This document shows positions 1 to 7,788 of a DNA stretch of 64,000 bases, one piece after another. The stretch covers positions 39,680-103,679 of the forward strand of contig NZ_JABXKJ010000185.1 in NCBI RefSeq assembly GCF_017115085.1, read 5' to 3'. The stretch is from Nostoc sp. NMS7 (GTDB lineage: Bacteria > Cyanobacteriota > Cyanobacteriia > Cyanobacteriales > Nostocaceae). The position numbers and the translations under genes are program-made. Numbering within the stretch: the stretch's first letter is position 1; the number at the start of each line of letters is the position of its first letter. Below the pieces are notes generated by a model. It made no database searches. It had not been told where the DNA came from and saw only the letters and a program-made list of their open reading frames with translations.

Positions 1-441
1 TTGTAACCCAGCCATGCGTTCCTTAGCCAGCGATCGCAACAGGCGAGAACTATCCAGCAGTCCCAAATATCGACCATCAGAGTCAATCAACGCCCAATCT
101 AAGGAGGAGTGTTTTTCGCCTTGAAGATAACCCAAACGCAAGCTTAATTGCTCTACACACTCAGAAGCTGATATTGTTTGTATTGGCTCAATTAGAGCTT
201 GACCCCAAGTTGAGAGTGATTGGTGTAAATTTAGATTTTTATCGTCACTATCTGCTAATAATTTTGGGATTAAACGGGCAGAATACAGCAATCCGATCGG
301 GCATTGCTGTTGATTCACTACTACCAAGCGATCGCACTGCTCCTGCTCAAAAATCTCCAACACCACTGCCAGAGAACTTGTTTGGGGGCAGCTAGGTACG
401 GTTGCCTGAAAGTCATAAAGCGGGTAATGTAGCATTAACAT
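1..441 (-). CDS. CBS-domain protein, N-terminal part (runs off the window)
   Basis: On the minus strand an open frame runs from about 441 to the left edge without a stop. From the ATG at 441 it reads MLMLHYPLYDFQATVPSC and goes on with two CBS-like segments: one around VVVNQQQCPIGLLYSARL and one around WALIDSDGRYLGLLDSSRLL. CBS pairs usually bind adenine nucleotides and regulate an attached domain. In Anabaena a sensor histidine kinase gene lies divergent to kaiA at this place, so this is probably the sensory N-terminus of such a kinase, but the kinase part is outside the window. The frame stays open upstream to an ATG at 540, so the start is uncertain. Confidence 0.7.
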   Translation of the reverse strand, partial: MLMLHYPLYDFQATVPSCPQTSSLAVVLEIFEQEQCDRLVVVNQQQCPIGLLYSARLIPKLLADSDDKNLNLHQSLSTWGQALIEPIQTISASECVEQLSLRLGYLQGEKHSSLDWALIDSDGRYLGLLDSSRLLRSLAKERMAGLQ

Positions 442-1085
442 AGGGCTTTGGGGGTCATTCTTCCTCTGGAAACCTCCGGCATTTCCATCTGCCAGTTGAT
501 GGTTTTTTCGCCTGAAGCCATATCCTCTCAGAAGACTCATCTAAGCAACTCTGGTTAGTTCAACGCCATTAAAACAACGGGATTTCCCCTCATGGACACG
601 GGAATTGCAGACAAGTGCATTTTTCCAAAGAGGCGACGTTTCTGATTTCTCGCAACTAGCCTCCCCAATCTCTTACTGGTATTTAAACTCCTGATCGATA
701 GCGACGGTTAAAACAATTATCACCCCAAAGATTCGCTTTAGAACCTTGAGGAATTATAATGATTTAGAATGCGACAAACCTTTAACTTCGTTTAAGTATT
801 TTATCAATGAGCAAAATAAAAAAATCTATTTAGAAGATACAGAGATATGTAAATAATAAATTAGCTCCTGTGTGTTGCTATACCGACATCTACCTGATCA
901 TCAAAGACCTACTAAGTCCTCCAACTAAGTTGCTGAGTGGCTAGCACTATCTGCTAACACATAGTGTATTTTGGGGATAGAATCACCAGTTTACTGCACA
1001 CCCAGCATTACCCTAGAAGCGTTTACCAAACTTATCAACCCACGTTTATTGGTCAGGGCGATCAAAGGGATATATTCAAAAATAG
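442..1085. other. Intergenic region between the CBS gene and kaiA
   Basis: This gap of about 640 bases separates divergent genes and must hold the promoters of both the kai cluster and the CBS-domain gene. It is AT-rich in its second half. I see no convincing coding frame, tRNA or strong hairpin in it, and I could not assign a promoter with confidence. Confidence 0.5.
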
Positions 1086-1667
1086 ATGTTATTACCGATC
1101 TTGATTCTGCAACCTGATATTAACAAATGTTTAGATAATCGAGTTCACTTAGCCAACCAAAAAGGTTTGAGTGCCTGGGTGGGGAAATTGATTGACGCAA
1201 TTATTGCCCAATTTTGCTATTTACCTGTTGCTGCAACTACCTGGGGAAAAATCAACTACTTACCAAATTGGCCGCGACAAAATCCCAGTAAGGCATACAC
1301 TGGTAAATACATACAAATATTTGCCAGTCACACGCAAAAAAGCCAACAGCATTTTCAGGAGATGACTACACCAGAAAGGCAAAAATTATTAAAACAGCTT
1401 AAATCAGATTACAGCCTGATTCTTATATATTATTTTACCACAGACAAAACACTCCCAGAAAAAATTGATAAATTTATCAATACTATATTTTATGCTCATA
1501 TTCCTGTGCCCCAAATCATCGAAATTCACATGGAGGTAATTGAAGAATTTTCTCGCCAGCTAAAATTAGAAGGAAGGAGCAATGAAACTTTACTTGATTA
1601 CCGCCTAACATTGATAGATATCCTGGCTCACCTGTGCGAAGTCTATAGGAGTTCAACTTCTAAATAA
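1086..1667 (+). CDS. kaiA: Circadian clock protein KaiA (N-terminally short form)
   Basis: KaiA stimulates KaiC autophosphorylation by binding its C-terminal tail. The last 100 residues match the KaiA C-terminal four-helix domain, for example VPQIIEIHMEVIEEF and GRSNETLLDYRLTLIDILAHLCE. The protein of 193 residues lacks most of the pseudo-receiver domain of the 284-residue Synechococcus KaiA; residues 1-92 show no clear receiver signature. A second ATG at 1362, with AGGAG directly against it, would give a 101-residue protein, close to the very short KaiA known from Anabaena 7120. Which start is used is open. It is followed by kaiB after about 100 bases and by kaiC, the standard clock order. 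Confidence 0.93.
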   Translation: MLLPILILQPDINKCLDNRVHLANQKGLSAWVGKLIDAIIAQFCYLPVAATTWGKINYLPNWPRQNPSKAYTGKYIQIFASHTQKSQQHFQEMTTPERQKLLKQLKSDYSLILIYYFTTDKTLPEKIDKFINTIFYAHIPVPQIIEIHMEVIEEFSRQLKLEGRSNETLLDYRLTLIDILAHLCEVYRSSTSK

Positions 1668-1771
1668 ATTAAATTTATCGATATTCAACTGGGAACAAGC
1701 TACTGCTGTTAGTGACTCCCAATCCGCGAAAAAATATTATATTTATCTGAGCATGACTAGCGATTAAGTAG

Positions 1772-2086
1772 ATGAATAAAGTCAGAAAAACCTACGTTCT
1801 CAAGCTTTACGTAGCAGGGAACACCCCGAATTCAGTCCGGGCATTAAAAACACTCAAAAACATTTTAGAAGAGGAGTTTGAAGGTGTTTATGCTTTAAAA
1901 GTGATCGATGTCCTGAAAAACCCGCAACTCGCAGAAGAAGATAAAATATTGGCAACGCCAACATTATCTAAAATTTTGCCTCCACCCGTTCGCAAAATTA
2001 TTGGGGATCTTTCAGATCGAGAAAGAGTATTGATTGGATTAGATTTGCTCTATGAAGAACTCAGTGAAGAAGATTTTGAAGAGTAG
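1772..2086 (+). CDS. kaiB: Circadian clock protein KaiB
   Basis: This 104-residue protein has the thioredoxin-like KaiB fold: [18 protein letters not shown] at the N-terminus, the conserved [20 protein letters not shown] segment in the middle and an acidic C-terminal tail ([10 protein letters not shown]). KaiB switches fold to bind phosphorylated KaiC and sequester KaiA, which resets the oscillator. The gene sits between kaiA and kaiC, 77 bases before the kaiC start, and is probably co-transcribed with kaiC. Length and sequence are normal for the family. No clear Shine-Dalgarno precedes the ATG. Confidence 0.97.
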   Translation: MNKVRKTYVLKLYVAGNTPNSVRALKTLKNILEEEFEGVYALKVIDVLKNPQLAEEDKILATPTLSKILPPPVRKIIGDLSDRERVLIGLDLLYEELSEEDFEE

Positions 2087-2163
2087 AATTTTAATCATCA
2101 AAAAATTGAGTCCAAACTTTAGTAATAAAAAAACTGGGTTTAATGCCCTTTTGTGATCAAGCA

Positions 2164-3726
2164 ATGAGTGAAAACGAGCAACTAGAACCAAAGCAACCAT
2201 CGAAAATTGGGGGTGTAGAAAAAATTCGGACAATGATCGAAGGATTTGACGATATTACTCATGGTGGTTTCCCAATTGGTAGAACTACCTTGATTAGTGG
2301 CACATCCGGCACAGGCAAAACTTTATTCTCTCTTCAGTTTCTCTATAACGGTATCACCTACTTTGATGAACCAGGAGTATTTGTTACCTTTGAAGAATCA
2401 CCCACTGATATTATTAAAAATTCCTATATTTTTGGTTGGAACTTGCCACGCCTAATCGAAGAAGGCAAGTTGTTTATTCTTGATGCATCTCCAGATCCAG
2501 AAGGTCAAGATATTGTGGGGAATTTTGACCTTTCTGCACTGATTGAGCGCTTGCAATATGCCGTCCGCAAATACAAAGCTAAACGAGTTTCAATCGACTC
2601 AATAACAGCAGTATTTCAGCAGTATGAAGCGATGGGAGTAGTGCGACGCGAGATTTTTCGCCTAGTAGCACGTCTGAAACTACTAAGTGTCACCACTGTA
2701 ATTACTACTGAACGTAGTGAAGAATATGGGCCGGTTGCCTCTTTCGGAGTAGAAGAATTTGTTTCCGATAATGTCGTAATTGTTCGCAACATTTTAGAAG
2801 GAGAACGCCGCCGTCGCACAATTGAAATCCTCAAATTGCGCGGCACAACTCACATGAAAGGTGAGTATCCTTTCACAATTACTACTCAAGGAGTTAACAT
2901 CTTCCCACTGGGGGCAATGCGTTTAACTCAACGATCTTCTAATGTCAGAGTATCTTCTGGTGTCCAAACCTTAGATGAAATGTGCGGTGGTGGTTTCTTT
3001 AAAGATTCAATTATTTTGGTAACAGGAGCCACCGGTACTGGTAAAACCTTGTTAGTTAGTAAGTTTATTCAAGAGGGCTGCGTGAATGGAGAACAGGTAA
3101 TATTATTTGCTTATGAAGAATCACGCGCCCAACTATCTCGTAATGCTTCCTCTTGGGGAATTGATTTTGAAGAATTAGAACATCAAGGTTTACTGAAAAT
3201 AATCTGTACCTATCCCGAATCAACTGGTTTAGAAGACCACCTACAAATTATTAAATCAGAAATTGCTGCATTCAAACCAGCTCGCATCGCCATTGATTCG
3301 CTTTCAGCACTAGCGAGAGGAGTCAGCCATAATGCATTTCGGCAGTTTGTAATTGGTGTGACGGGTTATGCTAAACAAGAAGAAATTACTGGTTTCTTTA
3401 CCAACACAACTGAGCAATTTCTGGGAGCGCATTTGATTACTGATTCCCATATTTCCACGATTACCGATACAATTCTGATGTTACAGTACGTAGAAATTCG
3501 CGGAGAAATGTCGCGCGTAATTAACGTCTTCAAAATGAGAGGCTCTTGGCATGACAAGGGCATTCGTGAGTATAATATTACTGCTGATGGTCCCGATATT
3601 AAAGATTCTTTCCGAAACTACGAACGGATTATCAGCGGTGCTCCTACTCGCGTTAATATCGATGAAAAGGCGGAACTTTCTCGCATTGTTAGACGTTTTG
3701 AAGACAAACAGAGTTCCGAACCCTAA
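2164..3726 (+). CDS. kaiC: Circadian clock ATPase/kinase KaiC
   Basis: KaiC is the hexameric core of the clock and combines ATPase, autokinase and autophosphatase activity. Two RecA-like domains are visible: CI with Walker A GTSGTGKT near residue 46-53 and CII with GATGTGKT near 290. The phosphorylation loop ITDSHISTITDT is intact, including the Ser-Thr pair matching S431/T432 of Synechococcus, and so is the C-terminal KaiA-binding tail. I chose the ATG at 2164 (MSENEQ), which gives 520 residues as in Anabaena; the frame is open back to an ATG at 2143, which would add seven residues. It is followed by a TolC-like gene after about 100 bases. Confidence 0.97.
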   Translation: MSENEQLEPKQPSKIGGVEKIRTMIEGFDDITHGGFPIGRTTLISGTSGTGKTLFSLQFLYNGITYFDEPGVFVTFEESPTDIIKNSYIFGWNLPRLIEEGKLFILDASPDPEGQDIVGNFDLSALIERLQYAVRKYKAKRVSIDSITAVFQQYEAMGVVRREIFRLVARLKLLSVTTVITTERSEEYGPVASFGVEEFVSDNVVIVRNILEGERRRRTIEILKLRGTTHMKGEYPFTITTQGVNIFPLGAMRLTQRSSNVRVSSGVQTLDEMCGGGFFKDSIILVTGATGTGKTLLVSKFIQEGCVNGEQVILFAYEESRAQLSRNASSWGIDFEELEHQGLLKIICTYPESTGLEDHLQIIKSEIAAFKPARIAIDSLSALARGVSHNAFRQFVIGVTGYAKQEEITGFFTNTTEQFLGAHLITDSHISTITDTILMLQYVEIRGEMSRVINVFKMRGSWHDKGIREYNITADGPDIKDSFRNYERIISGAPTRVNIDEKAELSRIVRRFEDKQSSEP

Positions 3727-3780
3727 ATTTAGTGTCGTAGTATATTCTTTCCTAAGTTTAGTATCGTGCTATATTCTGTG
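3724..3780. repeat. Imperfect 29-nt tandem duplication after kaiC
   Basis: Two adjacent units, 3724-3752 and 3753-3780, share the pattern TAA(A/G)TTTAGT(G/A)TCGT, then (A/G/C)-varied bases and TATATTCT. The first unit includes the kaiC stop codon. It is a local duplication in the short gap before the TolC-like gene. Function unknown. Confidence 0.6.
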
Positions 3781-3830
3781 GTGAAGAAAGGTTTTCTGCC
3801 GCTAGAGTGATTTTCGTGTGAGGGGATGCG

Positions 3831-6026
3831 GTGAAAGGACAGCAATTATTTTATAGCTTCTTACCTGGTTTGACAGCAGCAGTCTTAACAACTGGGCCCG
3901 CCTGGGCTGATACTGTGAAACTAACAGGGGTACAACTGGCGTCTTCTCCTAGTGTTTTGACTTCTACTTCTGGTCAAGACTTGGCTGTGGACACCATGAA
4001 TAGGCAACTGCCTAATAGTGCAGATGTTAGTGTTCCAATCCTAGTACCTGCTTTTGGTTTTACTAAACTTAGTCTGAAGCCTTTAAGGAATAACAGTATC
4101 CCAGTGTTAATCACTGGAACTACTGGTGTACCCATAGAACAAGTTATTAAGAAAGATAAAGGTAGATTTTTCAGTTTGATACCTACCTCTAATCCTTCCC
4201 AACAGCCTGATGTCAGCCGTTCTGCTCAAAATGATCAAAAAAACAGTAATTCAGACCCGAATGGGCAGAAATTAAAGAGCGTAGTAGTTCCTAACTACAC
4301 TTCAAAACCTCATTCTGTCCAAAAACAAATTTTGTCGCTGTCTTCTTTACAGCCGCCAGTGGTTCAACAGGTAAATGCTGTTAATCAGTTGCAGACATTT
4401 TTACAAGCTTCAACTACAGGTGCAGGAGCTGCAAAACTGTTGTCAGCGCAGAGGTGTCCACAGGAGTTGGGGAAAAGCAAAACTGACTCCTCGGCTTCTT
4501 TGCTACTAGTATCAAGCACCTGTTTAGGACAAAATGGGTCTGGGGAACTTTTAGCTCAGAGTAATACTCCTGCACCGTCAGGTTCGGTGCAACCTCAAAT
4601 TGTTCCAGGAAACTTAACTCCTGCACCGGCAGGTTCGGTGCAACCTCAGAATGTGCCAGGAAATGTCATTCCTTCATCGGTAGGTTCGGTGCAAGTTCCA
4701 GAGAACCTCACTCCCAATGCAAATCCCCTGCAATTTCCCAGCAAGCCAGAGGAAGTAAGACTTCAGGGAAATCAGGCGATTACTTTGGCACAGGCTCTAG
4801 AGCTAGCACGGCGGAACAATCACGATCTACAAGTGTCGATATTGCAGCTAGAACGTAGTCGCGCTTCTGTCCGCGAGGCACAAGCTGCCTTGCTTCCGAC
4901 TCTTGGTCTTAGTGGTGATATCACTCGCAGTCAGTCTGCTTCTGGTCAGCTTGAGGACAAATTATACCAACAGGAAGGTTTAGTCTCTCCTAACGCAGGC
5001 GCACCTAATACAGCTTTCAACGGATCTGCACAACTGACATATAACCTTTATACTTCTGGGAATCGGGAAGCTACCATCAGACAGGCAGAGGAACAGGAGC
5101 GCTCCGATCAACTGGCTGTAGAAACTCAGTTTGAGACAATCCGTTTGAATGTTGCCACTGACTACTACAATCTGCAACAAGCGGATGAACAAGTACGTAT
5201 TTCCCAGTCGGCTGTGCAGAACTCCGAAGCTAGTTTGCGTGATGCACAAGCTTTAGAGCGAGCTGGGGTTGGTACGCGGTTTGATGTGTTGCGATCGCAG
5301 GTGAATTTAGCAAATTCCCAACAAAACCTGATTAATGCTATCTCCCAGCAGCAAGTTGCCCGTCGTCAGTTGGCTACTCGCATAAGTTTGTCGCAGTCAG
5401 TGAATATCAGCGCAGCTGACCCTGTAGAATTAGCTGGTCTTTGGAACCAGTCACTAGAACAAACTATTGTCCTGGCTTTTCAAAACCGTTCGGAACTGCA
5501 ACAGCAGTTGGCGCAACGTAACATTGGCGAACAACAGCGACGGCAAGCACTTTCATCACTAGGCCCTCAAGTTAGTTTGGTAGCCAGCTATAGCCTACTA
5601 GATCAGTTCAATGATAATATCAGCGTCACTGATGGTTATGCGGTAGGAGTCAGGGCAAGCCTAAATTTATATGATGGGGGAGCAGCAGTAGCAAGGGCAG
5701 ATCAGGCAAAAGCTAATATTGCGATCGCCGAAACTCAATTTGCCGAACAGCGCAACCAAATTCGCTTTCAGGTAGAACAAGCCTATTCTAGCCAGCAATC
5801 TAGTTTGACCAATGTTCAAACCGCTAATACTGGTTTAGAAGAGGCTAGGGAAGCTCTACGTTTAGCGCGTTTGCGATTCCAAGCTGGTGTAGGTACTCAA
5901 ACTGATGTAATTAACTCTGAAAATGACCTCACAACAGCTGAAGGTAATCGGGTAACAGCAATTTTGAATTACAACCGTGCTTTAGCTCAGTTACAACGGT
6001 CTGTTACCCTCAGAGCGCTACGCTAG
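3831..6026 (+). CDS. hgdD: TolC-like outer membrane channel (HgdD-type)
   Basis: This 731-residue protein begins with a signal peptide (cleavage likely after PAWA, about residue 26). A long low-complexity Ser/Pro/Gln-rich spacer follows to about residue 300, and then a pair of outer-membrane-efflux-protein repeats (ALELARRNNHDLQVSILQLE; later ALRLARLRFQAGVGTQTDVI). TolC proteins form trimeric export ducts with inner-membrane pumps. In Anabaena the gene right after kaiC encodes HgdD, which exports heterocyst glycolipids with DevBCA; the same position here supports that name by synteny. The start is GTG 3831, with GAGGGG at 3820-3825; the ATG just before it meets an immediate stop. Residues 246-296 hold a 17-residue repeat. 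Confidence 0.88.
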   Translation: MKGQQLFYSFLPGLTAAVLTTGPAWADTVKLTGVQLASSPSVLTSTSGQDLAVDTMNRQLPNSADVSVPILVPAFGFTKLSLKPLRNNSIPVLITGTTGVPIEQVIKKDKGRFFSLIPTSNPSQQPDVSRSAQNDQKNSNSDPNGQKLKSVVVPNYTSKPHSVQKQILSLSSLQPPVVQQVNAVNQLQTFLQASTTGAGAAKLLSAQRCPQELGKSKTDSSASLLLVSSTCLGQNGSGELLAQSNTPAPSGSVQPQIVPGNLTPAPAGSVQPQNVPGNVIPSSVGSVQVPENLTPNANPLQFPSKPEEVRLQGNQAITLAQALELARRNNHDLQVSILQLERSRASVREAQAALLPTLGLSGDITRSQSASGQLEDKLYQQEGLVSPNAGAPNTAFNGSAQLTYNLYTSGNREATIRQAEEQERSDQLAVETQFETIRLNVATDYYNLQQADEQVRISQSAVQNSEASLRDAQALERAGVGTRFDVLRSQVNLANSQQNLINAISQQQVARRQLATRISLSQSVNISAADPVELAGLWNQSLEQTIVLAFQNRSELQQQLAQRNIGEQQRRQALSSLGPQVSLVASYSLLDQFNDNISVTDGYAVGVRASLNLYDGGAAVARADQAKANIAIAETQFAEQRNQIRFQVEQAYSSQQSSLTNVQTANTGLEEAREALRLARLRFQAGVGTQTDVINSENDLTTAEGNRVTAILNYNRALAQLQRSVTLRALR
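4566..4718 (+). repeat. 51-nt in-frame tandem repeat inside the TolC-like gene
   Basis: Three units of 51 bases (4566-4616, 4617-4667 and a diverged third unit to about 4718) encode 17-residue repeats of the form TPAP(S/A)GSVQPQ..PGN. They lie in the periplasmic spacer before the barrel/helix domains. The first two units are nearly identical, which suggests recent duplication. Confidence 0.8.
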
Positions 6027-6160
6027 TAAGCTAATGTACTTTTAATTTGCATAACTAGAGCGAGCTTTCCAGCCTACCCCACAAGAGTTTTACTTCTAGG
6101 TAATATGCAAGTTAAATGTCCAATAGCTTACTGCTGACTTATTTCCTAATTAAAAATTCA

Positions 6161-6190
6161 AAAAGCCTCATTGAAAAATGAGGCTTTTTG
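6161..6190 (+). terminator. Rho-independent terminator after the TolC-like gene
   Basis: A hairpin AAAAGCCTCATT / AATGAGGCTTTTT with a tiny loop ends in a T-run. It lies about 135 bases after the hgdD stop and is symmetrical enough to act on both strands. Confidence 0.8.
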
Positions 6191-6282
6191 GTGAAATTAG
6201 GTACGTTTGCCCTGTCCCAATTCCCAATCCCTATTATCTGCTTTGGCTACGAGTTTTAAACCACTGTTCTGCTTTATCCAAA

Positions 6283-6738
6283 CTATAGAATAGTTCGCAA
6301 TCGCAACCAAATAAACGCTACCTTGACTGAAAATTCTGTTCCTCCTTTGAAATTCAAAGTAGATGTTCGATAACCGTTAGCTGGGTTTTGTAAAAACTCC
6401 ACATAGGATTTCAGCCCGTCTTTAAAGGTATTGACATTATCAGAGACAACAATTCCGCCAATTCTAATTAGCGGATTGATTATTTTGAGTACATCTAAAG
6501 CTAAGTGTGTCCAGCCGTCAATCAAGACCAAATCAACTGTTTGATTGAAGGTTTTTAGTGTCTCTAGCGCATCCCCTTCACGAATATCAACATAAGTTTC
6601 CAACCCTGCTTCTGTAATGTTTTTTCTGGCTTGCACAACTTTGTCATGCACAATTTCAGTGCCGACAACAATACCGCCGCCATTGTCCCTGACAGCAGTA
6701 GCGAGATAAATAGTGGAAATTCCAAATGATATGCCACG
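6283..6738 (-). pseudogene. O-methyltransferase fragment (5' end lost)
   Basis: The minus-strand frame reads FGISTIYLATAVRDNGGG, then VGTEI, IREGDALETL, VDLVLIDGWTHLA and GGIVVSDNV. These are the glycine-rich SAM loop and later strands of a class I SAM-dependent O-methyltransferase of the caffeoyl-CoA/Methyltransf_24 type. The N-terminal part before the SAM loop is missing. Upstream of about 6740 the sequence changes abruptly into a TonB-receptor piece read in another frame, so the long open frame that continues to 7029 is not a real protein. The C-terminus seems nearly complete. It is most likely a decaying gene fragment. Confidence 0.75.
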
Positions 6739-6742
6739 GTTC

Positions 6743-7123
6743 AGAACCATAAACAGGATTAAAAATATTAATCGTATCCGAGCCACCAAAGTTAGTCTTG
6801 CCGCTCTCGTCACTATTATTAAGGTCAATCTCACCGTAGAGAATAGAAGCAGGGTCTTTGAGAACTTCAACACGCTCCAAATTGGAAAGTTCTGGAAACC
6901 CCTGACTTCCGTATACCCTGAAGCCATCTCGCAACACCGGAACACTACCTGAATATGCCTGTGCTCCAAACCCTCGCAAACTAAATCTAATACCTCGATT
7001 GTCATTATTTCCCGCGAATGTGACACCACTTACATTCCGAAGTGCTTCATCCAAGCGAGTGACTTGCTGATCTTTAATCACCTGTTGGGGAATCACTAGA
7101 TCAGACGCCAGTTGCTATCCTGC
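6743..7123 (-). pseudogene. TonB-dependent siderophore receptor fragments
   Basis: The minus strand encodes a receptor plug domain: VIPQQVIKDQQVTRLDEAL, then NVSGVTFAGN, RGFGAQAYSG, LRDGFRVYG and VEVLKDPASILYGEI. Plug homology stops at about 6827 and is followed directly by a short barrel-like piece (DTINIFNPVYGS) that belongs much further along in intact receptors, which implies an internal deletion. The frame then runs into the methyltransferase fragment at about 6740. The 5' end (signal peptide, TonB box) is also missing, with a stop just upstream. Intact family members are 700-850 residues long. Confidence 0.8.
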
Positions 7124-7165
7124 GAAAACGCGATCCGTCTAAGGCAGTGGCTGACTGATTTTAGA

Positions 7166-7264
7166 CAAAACTAAACAATAACTGAAAAGAATGATTTTTA
7201 GGTAGGGGCAATACATGTAGCTTTAGCTGACCGCAGGGTATTGCCCCTACCGCGTTTAGTTTTG
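7166..7264. mobile_element. MITE-like inverted-repeat element, 99 bp
   Basis: The outer arms CAAAACTAAAC (7166-7176) and GTTTAGTTTTG (7254-7264) are perfect inverted copies. Nested inside are a second pair, GGTAGGGGCAATAC (7201-7214) and its complement (7237-7251). It has no coding capacity. The structure is that of a small non-autonomous element sitting next to decayed genes. Confidence 0.65.
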
Positions 7265-7277
7265 CGTAAGTCCTATT

Positions 7278-7402
7278 AGGGACTTCCAAATAAAAAAGCA
7301 TCCGAAATTTTCTTGTGGGATGGGTGTCCTCACCCGTCCTATATTCAGGGTGGGCAGGATGCCCACGCCACAAGATGGAGAATTTATTTGTTGGAAGTCC
7401 CT
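7278..7402. mobile_element. MITE-like element, copy A (partner at 55.2 kb)
   Basis: The left end AGGGACTTCCAAATAAA and the right end TTTATTTGTTGGAAGTCCCT are inverted copies. The core has CTTGTGGGATGGGTG on one side and CACGCCACAAGATGGAG on the other. A related copy with the same ends and core pattern lies at 55192-55316. Length is about 125 bp with no coding capacity; TA-rich flanks suggest TA target choice. Confidence 0.75.
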
Positions 7403-7788
7403 TAGAAACCTTATTTACATAAGGCTTTAATCACTCTCTGGGTTTCAAAATTTGTGAAATCGAACTACAGATAAACACTGAAACTTACCCGGATTTATCC
7501 GTACTTTTTTAGCATATTCTAAGTGATTAAACGTGTATATCCTCTTCTACACACACAAAGAATGTAACAATAAATATATTTAAATTTTAGTTCGGAAATT
7601 GCTTGTGGAATAAGCTTTACAGAAACTTTATCCTTAGAGATATCGAGTATAAAACGATATTGGGAAGCATAATATATAACCTGATCAGGGTTGGGTTCCA
7701 TGAGAGCTAATTCCACTGGATTATGAATCAAAAATACTCTTTTGTCAGGATAGCTCGGAACTAATTTGCCAACTATCGAACAGAATTT
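7403..7788. other. Intergenic region before the GGDEF/EAL gene
   Basis: An AT-rich stretch of nearly 400 bases. A 94-codon minus-strand frame (7519-7803) overlaps the start of the next gene, but it has no recognisable family and no ribosome binding site, so I did not call it. No terminator or RNA gene is apparent. Confidence 0.4.

Noticed and set aside
6283..7029. Long minus-strand open frame of 248 codons read as one protein
   Set aside because: Only the last 150 codons resemble a methyltransferase; the first 95 are the wrong frame of a TonB-receptor fragment.
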